Notes: generated by a model not told the origin, from the letters alone. Counted from the first letter of the stretch, positions 26,824-36,768 are shown. The stretch is DNA of 64,000 nucleotides from JBEIHX01 sp040381075 (GCA_040381075.1 JBEIHX010000002.1:124001-188000), one strand, 5' to 3'. Numbers and translations are program-made.

Positions 26824-28623
26824 ATGACCCAGCTCGCAGATGTGTTGACGGCGCATCTCGCCGCCGCCTTTGCGGCGGAGGGCTTGGATCCCGCGCTTGG
26901 CAGGGTTGTGCGCGCCCAACGCCCGGATCAGGCTGATTTCCAGTGCAACGGCGCCATGCCGGCGGCCAAGGCGGTTGGACGCAAGCCGCTCGATATCGCC
27001 GTGGCGATCGCCGGGCGCATCGGCGCGCAGGGCCCGATCGCCCATATCGAGCCGGCCGGCCCCGGTTTCTTGAACCTGGTTGTGAGCGATGCGGCCATCG
27101 CCGCGCGCGCGGACGCCGTGGCTCGTGATCCGGACCGGGCAGGAGCAGGGTGCGTCGCAGCGCCGCGCCGCATCGTCGTCGATTACGCCGGTCCGAATGT
27201 CGCCAAGCCGATGCACGTGGGCCACCTGCGCGCGACGATCATCGGCGACAGCATGAAGAGGCTGATGCGCTTTCGCGGTGATACGGTCTGGGGCGATGCG
27301 CATTTTGGCGATTGGGGCTTCCAGATGGGCCTTCTGATCGCGGGGGTTGAGGAGCGCCTCGGGGCGCCGCCCGACGAAAAGGCCTGGGCCTCCGGCGCAG
27401 TCGATTATCTCAAGCGGGTTGATGCGCTGATCTCCATGGAGTTCCTCCAGGCGCTGTATCCCGACCTGGCCGCCCGGGCCAAAAGCGATGACGCATTTCG
27501 CGACCGGGCCCGCAAGGCCACAGCCGCCCTGCAGAAAGGCCACGCGCCGTATCGCGCGATCTGGGCGCACATGCGCAAGGTCTCGCTGGACGCCCAAAAG
27601 ACAGATTTCGCGGCTCTGGGGGTCAGCTTCGACCTGTGGCTCGGCGAGAGCGATGCGGACCCGCTGATTGACGACATGGTGCGCGATCTGCGCGCACGCG
27701 GGCTCGCAGTCGAAGATGGCGGCGCCCTTGTTGTGCATGTGCACGAAAGGCTGGTGTCAAAGAAGGACGGCACGCAAGGCCCTGACATTCCCCCGCTGCT
27801 GGTGGTGAGTTCGGAGGGGTCGGCCATGTATGGCACGACCGACCTCGCCACAATTCTGCAGCGCAAGCGGGACTTCAATCCGGATCTGATCCTTTACTGC
27901 GTCGATCAACGCCAGGCTGACCACTTTGAGCAGGTATTCCGCGCGGCGGCCAAGGCTGGCTACATGGACCGGACTGCGATGGAGCATATCGGCTTTGGCA
28001 CCATGAACGGGGTGGACGGAAAGCCGTTCAAGACCCGGGAAGGCGGTGTCTTGAAGCTTGCCGATCTGATCGCGATGGTGCGCGAGAAAGCCGAGACACG
28101 TTGCGCCGAGGCAGGCATCGGGCAGGACCTGCCGGTGGAGGAACGCCGCGCCATAGCAGACAAGGTTGGCGTGGCCGCGTTGAAATTCGCCGACCTGCAA
28201 AACTTCCGCGGCACGAGCTACGTGTTTGACCTCGAGCGCTTCACGAGTTTTGAGGGCAAAACAGGCCCCTATCTTCTGTATGCTGTGGTGCGGATCCGAT
28301 CCATCCTGCGCAAAGCTCGCGTGCAAAAACTTGAGGGCGGAGCGATCGCCATCACGACGAAGGCTGAACGCGATCTCGCGCTGATGCTTGACGGCTTCGA
28401 CGCCGCCCTGGCGGGCGCATACGAAAAACGCGCTCCGCATCTGATCGCAGAGCACGCCTACAGTCTGGCCCAAGCGTTCTCGGCATTTTACGGCGCATGC
28501 CAGATTCTCGGGGAGCCTGATGCACAGCTCGCATCGTCCCGCCTCAGCCTGTCCATCGCCACGCTCAACCAGCTCTCGGTCAGCCTGTCGCTGCTGGGAA
28601 TTGAGTCGCCCGACAAAATGTAG
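26824..28623 (+). CDS. argS: Arginyl-tRNA synthetase
   Basis: A class I synthetase of 599 residues that charges tRNA-Arg. It has the N-terminal Add1 domain, the HIGH-type motif HVGHLR within NVAKPMHVGHLRATI (about residue 130), the family's degenerate KMSKS region (KPFKTREGG near residue 400) and a C-terminal DALR anticodon-binding domain ending LLGIESPDKM. ATG at 26824 lies seven bases after the lipoprotein gene. Essential housekeeping gene. Confidence 0.95.
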   Translation: MTQLADVLTAHLAAAFAAEGLDPALGRVVRAQRPDQADFQCNGAMPAAKAVGRKPLDIAVAIAGRIGAQGPIAHIEPAGPGFLNLVVSDAAIAARADAVARDPDRAGAGCVAAPRRIVVDYAGPNVAKPMHVGHLRATIIGDSMKRLMRFRGDTVWGDAHFGDWGFQMGLLIAGVEERLGAPPDEKAWASGAVDYLKRVDALISMEFLQALYPDLAARAKSDDAFRDRARKATAALQKGHAPYRAIWAHMRKVSLDAQKTDFAALGVSFDLWLGESDADPLIDDMVRDLRARGLAVEDGGALVVHVHERLVSKKDGTQGPDIPPLLVVSSEGSAMYGTTDLATILQRKRDFNPDLILYCVDQRQADHFEQVFRAAAKAGYMDRTAMEHIGFGTMNGVDGKPFKTREGGVLKLADLIAMVREKAETRCAEAGIGQDLPVEERRAIADKVGVAALKFADLQNFRGTSYVFDLERFTSFEGKTGPYLLYAVVRIRSILRKARVQKLEGGAIAITTKAERDLALMLDGFDAALAGAYEKRAPHLIAEHAYSLAQAFSAFYGACQILGEPDAQLASSRLSLSIATLNQLSVSLSLLGIESPDKM

Positions 28624-28713
28624 CCCTTCAGGATGCGCACAGCGCGGCAGGCGTCCCGGGGGGCGTACATGGAGGAGCTTTGCAAGCCGCGCGCGACTGG
28701 TAGAGTGCCAGGC

Positions 28714-29469
28714 ATGCTGAAAGCGATCCCTGCACTCTGTCTCCTTGCCGTGCTCGTCGCGTGCGACAGTTCGCCCGCGTCAGGCGACAAGGCGGCCTCC
28801 CTCTCGCCGGGCGCGTCCCAGGCCGATGCATTCATCGCCCTTGATTGCGCCGGACTTGCACGCAATGCGCATGTCAATGAGCAGACGATCTGCGCGCATC
28901 CTCAGTTGCGGCAACTCGACGCAGCGACCGCCGGGGTGTTCGCTGCGCTGGCGGCCGCGCAGACGCCCTCTCCCATTGCGTCCGGCCTGAAATCCACATG
29001 GGGCTACTATCTTGTGCGACGCGGCGGCTGCGCAGGCGGCGAGCCAAAGACGGATGCCGAGCGGGTCATTTGCCTGCAGGACGCCATGCGCAAGACCGCT
29101 GCGGCCATGACCCATGTTCAACGCATGCGCTATGGACCAGCCTATGCTGATGGGGTGGGACTGGAAACCTGTCCCCAGGATGCAGTCGGCGAACCAAAGG
29201 CAGACTGTTTCAAGCTGGTTGAGAAGAACTGGGACGCCTTGCGTCTTTTGACGGCGCCCCTCGCCATGGAAAAAGTCAGAGCCGCAGGCGCTGCTGAAGC
29301 CATGAAAATGGCATGGGAGGACGCCAACGGCTGGCTCGCCTATGACTTCGGCAAATGCGGCGCGGTGGCGCCAGGCAAGCCAGAGGAGCGCGCCGCCTAC
29401 CATGCCTGCAGGGCGCGGGCGAGCGCCAAACACTACGATCGCTTGATGGCGATCATTTCCTCGCCCTAA
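28714..29469 (+). CDS. LprI-like lipoprotein
   Basis: A 251-residue lipoprotein: signal peptide with lipobox LAVLVACD (cysteine near residue 17), then a cysteine-rich domain in which the first part (DCAGLARNAHVNEQTICAHPQLRQL) resembles the DUF1311/LprI lysozyme-inhibitor family pattern of Cys, NxxEQxIC and a following LD helix. Further Cys residues at regular spacing suggest disulfides in the periplasm. ATG at 28714 gives a normal lipoprotein signal; a longer in-frame start at 28633 would bury it. Lysozyme inhibition is inferred from the family only. Confidence 0.65.
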   Translation: MLKAIPALCLLAVLVACDSSPASGDKAASLSPGASQADAFIALDCAGLARNAHVNEQTICAHPQLRQLDAATAGVFAALAAAQTPSPIASGLKSTWGYYLVRRGGCAGGEPKTDAERVICLQDAMRKTAAAMTHVQRMRYGPAYADGVGLETCPQDAVGEPKADCFKLVEKNWDALRLLTAPLAMEKVRAAGAAEAMKMAWEDANGWLAYDFGKCGAVAPGKPEERAAYHACRARASAKHYDRLMAIISSP

Positions 29470-29542
29470 CGCGGTGGCGGGCGGGACTTGACGCGCCACA
29501 CCGATCGGCCACGCTGGCGCACCGGACATGGGAGAAACGGCG

Positions 29543-30535
29543 ATGTCTTTGCGAACGCCCTTATGCGACATGCTCGAAATCGAGCACCCGATCATGCTCG
29601 CGGGCATGGGCGGCGTGAGCTATGCGGACGTCTGCGCTGCGGTCTCGAACGCCGGCGGGTATGGTTGCCTTGGGATGGCGGGACGCCACCCGGACGAGAT
29701 CCGGGACAACATGCGCCGCGTACGCCAGTTGACGGACCGCCCATTCGGCGTGGACCTCCTCGCCGCAATTCCCTCAAGCCTGGAGGACGCGGTCGATGTC
29801 ATCATCAACGAGGGCGCGACAGCGTTCATCGCGGGCCTTGGGGTCCCACAATCCATCATCGATAAGCTGCACGGCGCAGGCTTGAAGGTGATGGTGGTCA
29901 CCGGGGCTGTCAGGCACGTGACCAAGGCGCAGGAGGCCGGCTGCGACGCCGTGATCTGCCAGGGCTCGGAGGGGGGGGGACATACCGGCCTTGTCGGCAC
30001 GTTTCCGCTCGTAGCCCAGGCAGTGCAGGCCGTCTCAATCCCGGTCGCGGCCGCTGGAGGGATCTATGACGGGCGGGGACTGGCTGCAGCGCTCGCGCTG
30101 GGTGCGCAGGCGGTCTGGATGGGAACACGGTTCATCGCATCCACCGAGTCCCATGCCGCAGCGATGTATCGTGACGCGATCATTCAAGCGTCGGATGAAG
30201 ACACCGTGCGCACCCGCTCTTATTCAGGCAAACCCATGCGCGTGAAGCAGAACAAGTGGACACAGGACTGGGAGAGCCGCCCGCAGGATATCAAGCCATT
30301 CCCCGTGCAGGCCGCGATCTCGCTGCAGAACAACGCCATGGGCGGCATTGGCGGGCAGATCGAAGGTCTCGACCCGGACAAGTCCTGTTTCGCCATGGGC
30401 CAGTCCGCCGGAGGCGTGAAGAAGGTGATGCCTGCGGCGGATATCATTGCGGAGATCATGTCGGACGCGCATGCGGCGATCACACGACTTCAAACACTGA
30501 ACCGCGCATCCCCGGCGCAGCACGCGGTCGCATGA
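29543..30535 (+). CDS. Nitronate monooxygenase / 2-nitropropane dioxygenase-like flavoprotein
   Basis: A 330-residue FMN-binding TIM-barrel enzyme of the nitronate monooxygenase family. Motifs include the start PIMLAGMGGVSYADVCAAVSN, the GSEGGGHTG phosphate loop containing the catalytic-type histidine, and AAGGIYDGRGLAAALALGAQAVWMGTRF. ATG at 29543 is preceded by GGAG; an ATG five codons earlier is also in frame. Its TGA overlaps the next gene's ATG. Members of this family oxidise alkyl nitronates or act as enoyl reductases, so the substrate is not fixed. Confidence 0.8.
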   Translation: MSLRTPLCDMLEIEHPIMLAGMGGVSYADVCAAVSNAGGYGCLGMAGRHPDEIRDNMRRVRQLTDRPFGVDLLAAIPSSLEDAVDVIINEGATAFIAGLGVPQSIIDKLHGAGLKVMVVTGAVRHVTKAQEAGCDAVICQGSEGGGHTGLVGTFPLVAQAVQAVSIPVAAAGGIYDGRGLAAALALGAQAVWMGTRFIASTESHAAAMYRDAIIQASDEDTVRTRSYSGKPMRVKQNKWTQDWESRPQDIKPFPVQAAISLQNNAMGGIGGQIEGLDPDKSCFAMGQSAGGVKKVMPAADIIAEIMSDAHAAITRLQTLNRASPAQHAVA

Positions 30536-31386
30536 CGGCGTCGCGCGCCGCGCTCGCGGATGCACTGATGCGGACGGCGCCCGCGGCTGCGTCGCGGCTG
30601 GCGATCTACATCCGCCCGGCGGCGCTCTTCGCGCCCGGCGGTCAACCGCGCATAGGCGGGTCCCGCCTGGGTGGCTTGCCGGACCTATCGGACGCACTCG
30701 ATTGGCCGACCCGCACACCTACGCCAGAAGACCCGGAACCAGTGCGGCGGCACGGCCGGGCCGCCCTCGACTTCGTGGCGCAGATTGACCTGGGCGAGTG
30801 TGTCGGCCTGCATGATCTTCCGCTGCCGGACCATGGCAGACTGTGCTACTTCTGTGACGTTGCGCACGCCTCCTCGCCCACAGACGGCGCTGGCGTGTCC
30901 GCATGGCGGCTCGTGCATGACGCCGGGCCAGGGCGCATGGCAAGACCAAGGGAACGACCCCCCGACATCATCGTGCGCGCCCGCTTTCCCGCGACGGATG
31001 TTGTGGCCCGGCCGCATTTTGACCTGCCTGACGCCGCCTCGCCAGTCTGGCGTCGGGCAATTGCGCCCCACTTTCCGGATGCAGCGCGTCAGATTGAAGA
31101 GAGTAACGAGGCCGCGCTGGCCACACTGCGACAACCGGTCTTGCTGCAGCTCGGCGGATCATCGCGCAGCTGCGGCGCGCGCGCGGCGCAGGACATTGCG
31201 CACGCACGCGCGCCCGCAGTTTCCGGCGGACCCGAAGACTGGCGCGTCGTGTTGCAGGTGACACCGCACGAACTTGGCTGGCCCTTGTGGACGCGCACCG
31301 AGCGTCTGGTCGTGCTGATGCGGGGCGCAGACCTTCTCGATGGCGAATACAGCGCAGCCTGGAGCGTCATCCTGCGCGACAGCTGA
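30532..31386 (+). CDS. DUF1963 (YwqG-like) protein
   Basis: The 284-residue soluble protein matches DUF1963 through IGGSRLGGLPDLSDALDWP, FVAQIDLGEC and GRLCYFCD in the expected order, with a QVTPHELGWPLW-type C-terminal portion. The family has no assigned biochemical role. The start codon overlaps the stop of the nitronate-monooxygenase-like gene (ATGA at 30532), so they are translationally coupled. It is convergent with the reductase gene at 31408. Confidence 0.75.
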   Translation: MTASRAALADALMRTAPAAASRLAIYIRPAALFAPGGQPRIGGSRLGGLPDLSDALDWPTRTPTPEDPEPVRRHGRAALDFVAQIDLGECVGLHDLPLPDHGRLCYFCDVAHASSPTDGAGVSAWRLVHDAGPGRMARPRERPPDIIVRARFPATDVVARPHFDLPDAASPVWRRAIAPHFPDAARQIEESNEAALATLRQPVLLQLGGSSRSCGARAAQDIAHARAPAVSGGPEDWRVVLQVTPHELGWPLWTRTERLVVLMRGADLLDGEYSAAWSVILRDS

Positions 31387-31407
31387 CAGCGCAGCCCAAA
31401 CCGCCGT

Positions 31408-32445
31408 CTAGACTGCGGTCGGCAGCGGCGGATCAGCAACCTTGAGCAGCTGCTTGCCCAGGTTCTGACCACGGAAGAGCCGCTGCAGGGTCGCCGGCGC
31501 GTTTTCCAGGCCTTCCTGGAGATCCTCCGCGACTTTCAGTTCGCCTGAGGCGACCCAGGCGGCCAGCTGCTTGACCGCCTCAGGGAAACGCGCAGCGTAA
31601 TCAAGCACGATGAAACCTTCCATGCGGGCACGCATGACGACGAGGTTCATGTACATCTTCGGCCCGTAGGCGTTGGCCATGTCGTCGTAGTTCGAGATGC
31701 CGCCGCACAGGACAACACGCGCCCGCATCGCAAGGTTCATCAGACCGGCGTCAAATATCGGACCTCCAACATTTTCGAAATAGATGTTGAAACCCTTCGG
31801 TGCGAACGCCTTCATCCGGTGGAACACATCTTCCGATTTGTAGTCGATGCAGTCGTCGAAACCAGCGACCTCCTTGACCCAGCGACACTTCTCCGGGCCG
31901 CCGGCGGTGCCGATGACGCGGCATCCTTTCAGTTTCGCAATCTGACCAGCGACCGAGCCGGTCGCTCCGGCCGCCCCGGTCACCAGGACCGTATCGCCCG
32001 GCTCGGGCCGGCCAATCTCCAGAAGACCGAAATACGCCGTCAATCCGGTAATGCCGAAGACACCGAGGGCGTGTTCAGGCCTCACGCCAGGCGCGAGATG
32101 GGTGACCGGGCCGGTTGCGGTCGCGCCGTCCGACACTGCGTAGTCCTGCCAGCCGAATGTGCCTTGCACCAACTGGCCGACCTTGAAGCGAGAATGCGCG
32201 CTCGCCACCACCTGTGCGACGGCTCCCGCACGCATCACTTCGCCGATCCCAACAGGCGGGAGATAGCTTGGCGCATCAATCAGCCAGCCGCGCTGCGTCG
32301 GATCAAACGACAGATACAGCACCCGTGCGACAAACTGCCCTTCTCCTGGCTGCGGAACCGGCTCAGTGACCAACTCGAAGTTTTCTGCCTGCACCATGCC
32401 CTGCGGGCGTGTCTTCAGCTTCCATCGGCGGTTCATTTCGGCCAT
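31408..32445 (-). CDS. NADP-dependent medium-chain reductase (CurA / prostaglandin reductase type)
   Basis: A 345-residue zinc-independent medium-chain dehydrogenase/reductase that would reduce an enal or enone double bond with NADPH. It shows the NRRWKLKTRPQG start, the nucleotide loop VLVTGAAGATGSVAGQIAKLKG, and GFNIYFENVGGPIFD, a hallmark of the CurA/leukotriene-dehydrogenase group. The frame is open upstream to 32622, but ATG at 32445 follows GGAG in a good context. It is divergent from the flavoprotein at 32558 with a 112-bp shared spacer, suggesting joint regulation. Confidence 0.88.
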   Translation of the reverse strand: MAEMNRRWKLKTRPQGMVQAENFELVTEPVPQPGEGQFVARVLYLSFDPTQRGWLIDAPSYLPPVGIGEVMRAGAVAQVVASAHSRFKVGQLVQGTFGWQDYAVSDGATATGPVTHLAPGVRPEHALGVFGITGLTAYFGLLEIGRPEPGDTVLVTGAAGATGSVAGQIAKLKGCRVIGTAGGPEKCRWVKEVAGFDDCIDYKSEDVFHRMKAFAPKGFNIYFENVGGPIFDAGLMNLAMRARVVLCGGISNYDDMANAYGPKMYMNLVVMRARMEGFIVLDYAARFPEAVKQLAAWVASGELKVAEDLQEGLENAPATLQRLFRGQNLGKQLLKVADPPLPTAV

Positions 32446-32557
32446 TCCTGGTTCTCCTGTGTCTGCGTCGTCCTTAGCTGCGAACGCAGCGGGGAGCGAG
32501 AACAAACCTAGCGCAAGCACTCTTGAAAACCACCTTCGACCGGGGCTGTGTGGGGCC

Positions 32558-34597
32558 ATGATCGACCCGCGATACGCTATCTTGTTTGAGCCGGTGCGGA
32601 TCGGGCCCAAGACGGCCCCCAACCGGTTCTATCAGGTTCCCCACTGCACGGGCATGGGAAGGCTTCACCCTGCCGCGCTGGCCCGCCTGCGTGAAGTGAA
32701 GGCCGAGGGTGGCTGGGGGGTTGTCTGCACCGAAGAGGTCGAGATCTCGCCGTTCTCTGAGATTAGCCCTTCGGCGCAAGGACGGCTTTGGGACGACGCT
32801 GACATCGCGCCGCTCGCCCTCATGACGGAACGCGTGCACAGGCATGGGGCGCTCGCCGGGATAGAACTGATGTTCAACGGCGCTGCAACGGCAAATCTTT
32901 ACAGCCGGGAAGTCCCGTTCGCCCCCTCCCATACGCCGGTCACAACCGACGACCCGATCCAGGCGCGCGCCATCGACAAGCAGGACATAAAAGATTTGCG
33001 CGCCTGGCACCGCGCTGCGACCTTGCGCGCGCGCAGGGCCGGCTTTGACATTGTCTATGTCTACGCTGGACATGACCTGGGCATGCCGATGCATTTCCTG
33101 TCGCGCAGGCATAATCACCGCACCGATGAATACGGAGGCTGCCTGGAGAACCGCGCGAGACTGCTTCGCGAATTGATCGAAGACACGAAGGATGCGGTTG
33201 GGGACACGTGCGCGGTGGCGGTGCGCCTCGCTGTCGACGATCTGCTTGGCCCGCAGGGTGCAGGAAGCCGGAATGAAGCGCACGACGTGATCGCGCTGCT
33301 CGCGGAATTGCCGGACCTGTGGGATGTAAACATCTCGGATTGGTCCAACGACAGCGCGACGGCGCGCTTTGCCGAAGAAGGCTTCCAGGAGCGCCACGTC
33401 GCCTTTGTCAAGAAACTGACGACCAAGCCTGTGGTGGGGGTCGGACGGTTCACCTCGCCAGACGCGATGGTGCGTCAGGTCAAAACAGGCGTTCTCGATC
33501 TGATCGGCGCGGCGCGGCCCTCAATCGCGGATCCATTCTTGCCGCGCAAGATCCAGGAAAACCGGATTGAGGAGATCCGTGAGTGCATCGGGTGCAACAT
33601 CTGTGCAGCGAGCGATAACACGATCTCGCCGATACGATGCACGCAGAATCCAACGATGGGTGAGGAGTGGCGCAGGGGATGGCATCCGGAACGGATCGCG
33701 AAGAAGGGACGTTCGCACAGCGTGCTGATCGCAGGCGCAGGACCAGCCGGCCTTGAGGCTGCAAAGGCTCTGTGCGAGCGGGGCTATGCGGTGACGCTTG
33801 CAGATGCACGCGAGACGTTGGGCGGGAGAGCCGTGCTGGAGAGCAGGCTGCCTGGTCTGGCGAGCTGGCGGCGCGTGGCGGATCATCGCCTGTTCATGCT
33901 TGAGCGCCACCCGAACGCGTCGCTGTATCCCGCAAGTCGCCTGCAGGCGGCTGATATCGCCGCGTTTGAGGCTGACCATGTGGCGATCGCAACAGGGGCC
34001 TCCTGGCGGCGCGACGGCTTCGGACGCACCATCAAGACAGAGGTTCCAGGACTGTCGAACGCCGTGGTGCTGACGCCCGATGACATCATGGCAGGTCAGC
34101 GTCCACAGGGGCAAGTGCTCATCTTTGACGATGACCACTACTACCTCGGCGGCGTGCTGGCCGAATTGCTTGCCGCGCAGGGCAATGATGTCCGTCTCGC
34201 CACGCCCGCGCCCCTGGTGTCCTACTGGACCCGTCATACGCTTGAACAGAACGCTATCCAGACACGAATCCTGGAGGCCGGCGTGCGCCTCGACGCCAAC
34301 CTTCGCCTCGCGGCTGTGCGTCCTGGCGAGGCAGACCTGGCATGCGTGTTCACCGGACGCATCAAGACGATCAGTGCAACGACAATCGTTCTGGTCACCT
34401 CAAGACTGCCCAATGACGAACTTTACCACGCGCTGCGCGCCACTGGACGAAGCAATGTCACGCGCATCGGCGATTGCTTCGGGCCAGGCGTCATCGCCGC
34501 GGCTGTCTATGCCGGGCATCGCTATGCCCGTGAACTGGATGCGCTGGAAACTGGGGCAGGATTTCGGCGCGAACGCATGGCGCTCGACCGCGAATAA
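32558..34597 (+). CDS. Trimethylamine dehydrogenase-family iron-sulfur flavoprotein
   Basis: A 679-residue enzyme with an N-terminal FMN TIM barrel, a [4Fe-4S] motif (Cys343, Cys346, Cys349, Cys361; CIGCNIC ... RCTQN), and a C-terminal FAD/NAD-like domain (GAGPAGLEAAKAL). Cys30 in FYQVPHC sits exactly where trimethylamine dehydrogenase carries its covalent 6-S-cysteinyl FMN. Position 60, a tyrosine of the amine-binding aromatic bowl in trimethylamine dehydrogenase, is glutamate here, so trimethylamine is unlikely to be the substrate; another amine or a dienoyl-type substrate is possible. No electron-transfer flavoprotein genes are adjacent. ATG at 32558 is chosen because upstream residues run antisense into the reductase gene. 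Confidence 0.8.
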   Translation: MIDPRYAILFEPVRIGPKTAPNRFYQVPHCTGMGRLHPAALARLREVKAEGGWGVVCTEEVEISPFSEISPSAQGRLWDDADIAPLALMTERVHRHGALAGIELMFNGAATANLYSREVPFAPSHTPVTTDDPIQARAIDKQDIKDLRAWHRAATLRARRAGFDIVYVYAGHDLGMPMHFLSRRHNHRTDEYGGCLENRARLLRELIEDTKDAVGDTCAVAVRLAVDDLLGPQGAGSRNEAHDVIALLAELPDLWDVNISDWSNDSATARFAEEGFQERHVAFVKKLTTKPVVGVGRFTSPDAMVRQVKTGVLDLIGAARPSIADPFLPRKIQENRIEEIRECIGCNICAASDNTISPIRCTQNPTMGEEWRRGWHPERIAKKGRSHSVLIAGAGPAGLEAAKALCERGYAVTLADARETLGGRAVLESRLPGLASWRRVADHRLFMLERHPNASLYPASRLQAADIAAFEADHVAIATGASWRRDGFGRTIKTEVPGLSNAVVLTPDDIMAGQRPQGQVLIFDDDHYYLGGVLAELLAAQGNDVRLATPAPLVSYWTRHTLEQNAIQTRILEAGVRLDANLRLAAVRPGEADLACVFTGRIKTISATTIVLVTSRLPNDELYHALRATGRSNVTRIGDCFGPGVIAAAVYAGHRYARELDALETGAGFRRERMALDRE

Positions 34598-34603
34598 GTG
34601 CGA

Positions 34604-35890
34604 CTATCCTGCCCGAGACGGCGTGATAAGCGCCACCGGGATGTCAGCCGGACCGGGAGGCGAGAGCGTGTTCGGCAACAGCGTCCACCAGCGCGGCGCC
34701 GGTGCGTTCATCCGCGCCGCCAAAGCGTGCGCGTCCTCGCCGACGCCGAAGAACACATCACCGCGCAGAGGTCCACGGCGAATCGCGCCGCCGGTGTCCT
34801 GGGCGATGAGCAGGCGGCTGAACGGTCCGCTGTCGCCATTCGCCAAAGGCCCGACCGCATCAACAAACAGGACCGCGCCATAGGGATGATATGCGGGATC
34901 GACCGCAATCGAGCCCATGGGCGTGAGATTGACGCCTTGCGCGCCGCGCGGGCCTGCAAGGGGATCATCGATCGGTTCAAGATTGAAGAATACATAGCTT
35001 GGATCCGTGTTCATGACCTCACGCACCAGCGCAGGATCTGCGCTGTCCATCCAGGCCCGCACGGTATTCTTGTTGAGCGCCCCAAGGATCAACGCACGCT
35101 GGCGCAGCGTGCGAAAGATGGAGTTCCACTTGCGCCCGTTCTGGCCGTCCCATGCCGCCCGCAACTGCCCGCCGTCGGGAAACGTCACACGACCAGAGCC
35201 CTGTACCTGCAGGTCATAGAGATCCGCGGGATGGGCGTAGGCAAGCACCTGGGCTGGGGTTGGACTGAGTTCGCCGCGAGCAGGATAGGGTATGATCCGC
35301 CCACCAATGACCTTGCCCTGCCAAACGCCGCGCGGCGCGCGGTCAGCTGGAATTTCAAGGGCCTTCACGAACTCTGATACGTCGATTGCAAGCATGTCGG
35401 TCGGTTTTGCCAGGAGCGGCTCGGTGAAACGTCCTTCCGGGGCGCGCCGGCCTTCAAACACCGGTTCATAATAGCCGGTGAGCTTGGCCTCGCCATGGCG
35501 GCTGGTTACCGCGTAGGGCCGGAAGTTAGCCTCAAAGAACGCGCGCGCCTGCGCCGGAGCGGCGGCGTCTGCGGCGGCGCAGGCAGGCAACCAATCCTTG
35601 ACGGCGCCGCCATAGCGCGCAGAGCCGGCCAGCGCCGCATCCGCAGGGCGGGCGCGCAATCGGGCGCAAGAGCGTTTGAAGGCGGCGAGGGCTGGCTGCG
35701 CATCAGCCTGTGACCAGCCGGGAAGTTCGTGAAAGCGCGCCGGAGCAAGCTCGAATGTAATGGCTGGCGGGGGTGCGGTCGCGGGGGGCGCTGTCGGCGC
35801 GCTCGGCTGGGCGGGCGGCGCAGTGGGCGTGCTGGCGCAGGCCGCGAGAACACAAAGACTGACGGCGGCTAGGACAGCGCGCATGGCCAT
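34604..35890 (-). CDS. mltA: Membrane-bound lytic murein transglycosylase A
   Basis: MltA cleaves peptidoglycan with formation of 1,6-anhydromuramic acid. The 428-residue protein is a lipoprotein (VSLCVLAACAS, Cys18) followed by a proline/alanine linker, the MltA barrel (KLTGYYEPVFEG, LYDLQVQGSGRV) and the 3D domain (LIAQDTGGAIRRGPLRGDVFFG) whose aspartates are catalytic. ATG at 35890 has the excellent site GGAGGAG ahead. A frame extends to 36058 without support. It is downstream of another cell-wall lipoprotein gene on the same strand. Confidence 0.93.
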   Translation of the reverse strand: MAMRAVLAAVSLCVLAACASTPTAPPAQPSAPTAPPATAPPPAITFELAPARFHELPGWSQADAQPALAAFKRSCARLRARPADAALAGSARYGGAVKDWLPACAAADAAAPAQARAFFEANFRPYAVTSRHGEAKLTGYYEPVFEGRRAPEGRFTEPLLAKPTDMLAIDVSEFVKALEIPADRAPRGVWQGKVIGGRIIPYPARGELSPTPAQVLAYAHPADLYDLQVQGSGRVTFPDGGQLRAAWDGQNGRKWNSIFRTLRQRALILGALNKNTVRAWMDSADPALVREVMNTDPSYVFFNLEPIDDPLAGPRGAQGVNLTPMGSIAVDPAYHPYGAVLFVDAVGPLANGDSGPFSRLLIAQDTGGAIRRGPLRGDVFFGVGEDAHALAARMNAPAPRWWTLLPNTLSPPGPADIPVALITPSRAG

Positions 35891-36138
35891 GGATCTCCTC
35901 CGGGAGCCGTATTCGTGACTGTTGTGACATTTCCTTCGGCGCTTGGGGAGACACGTGTGCGGCAAGACCCGCGTGACCTTCGGGCGCCCCGGCCGACACA
36001 CCGGGGCGCAACCACCAGGGCTGTGAGCAGGCGCCAGCGCGGCGCCAGATGACTGCAATCACCCGGTGTCGGTGCGGGCCTTGCGCTTGCGCGCCAGGGC
36101 CGGAGAGACCGCTCAAACCGTGCGCAGAGACCGCGGAG

Positions 36139-36768
36139 CTAGCGGCCTCCGGCCCCGGACGGCGCGCCTGGCGCAGATGTCAGAAGCCCGCCCATCGGGA
36201 AAATGAAGCCCTGAACCGTGTAGATCCGCCCCCCCCAATGTCGCCCGGGAACGTGCCATACCCGAACCTGGGACCAATCGTTCTCCGGCGAGACATCAAG
36301 CACCGGGACATCGACACTGATTTCGCCGCCATTCAGCCAGTTGGCGTGGTCCACGACGATGTGGCGATCGGACAGTATCCGGCGGACGACCGCGACATGG
36401 GCGCGCGCATCCGTCTGATAGCCTTTCACCACAAGCACGGCTCCCTCGGCCGGCGTCCCGGAGCGCGGGTAGCGGCCTGCCGCCTGACGCCACCAGGTGT
36501 TGGCGTCCCCGAAAATCTGAACGCCGGAGTGCGCGCGGGCGTAGGGGACGCATTGCAGCTGGGCGCCCGGATCAACGATGCGCGGTGCAAGGGAGTCGAA
36601 AGCAGGCGGGGGCGGCTGAGGCGGCGCGACCGGCGTCGCTCGGAAATCCGGCGCCTCCCCGCCATACCTGACAGGCGCCGGCGGCCCGCTCGCGCAGGCG
36701 CTGACGAGCGCGGCGGCCAGAGCGCAGCACGCGCGTCGCAGCATCCAGGGGGCGGCGTGGCGGCGCAT
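36139..36768 (-). CDS. CHAP-domain lipoprotein (putative peptidoglycan amidase)
   Basis: A 209-residue protein with a lipobox (LAAALVSAC, Cys25), a proline-rich linker and a CHAP cysteine-histidine amidohydrolase domain: LQCVPYARAHSGVQIFGDANTWW supplies the catalytic cysteine, AHVAVVRRI the histidine and VDHANW the third residue. It is expected to cut peptide bonds of peptidoglycan. The start is ATG at 36768 or GTG at 36783; neither has a strong ribosome-binding site. It shares strand and topic with mltA, 248 bp downstream. Confidence 0.85.
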   Translation of the reverse strand: MRRHAAPWMLRRACCALAAALVSACASGPPAPVRYGGEAPDFRATPVAPPQPPPPAFDSLAPRIVDPGAQLQCVPYARAHSGVQIFGDANTWWRQAAGRYPRSGTPAEGAVLVVKGYQTDARAHVAVVRRILSDRHIVVDHANWLNGGEISVDVPVLDVSPENDWSQVRVWHVPGRHWGGRIYTVQGFIFPMGGLLTSAPGAPSGAGGR

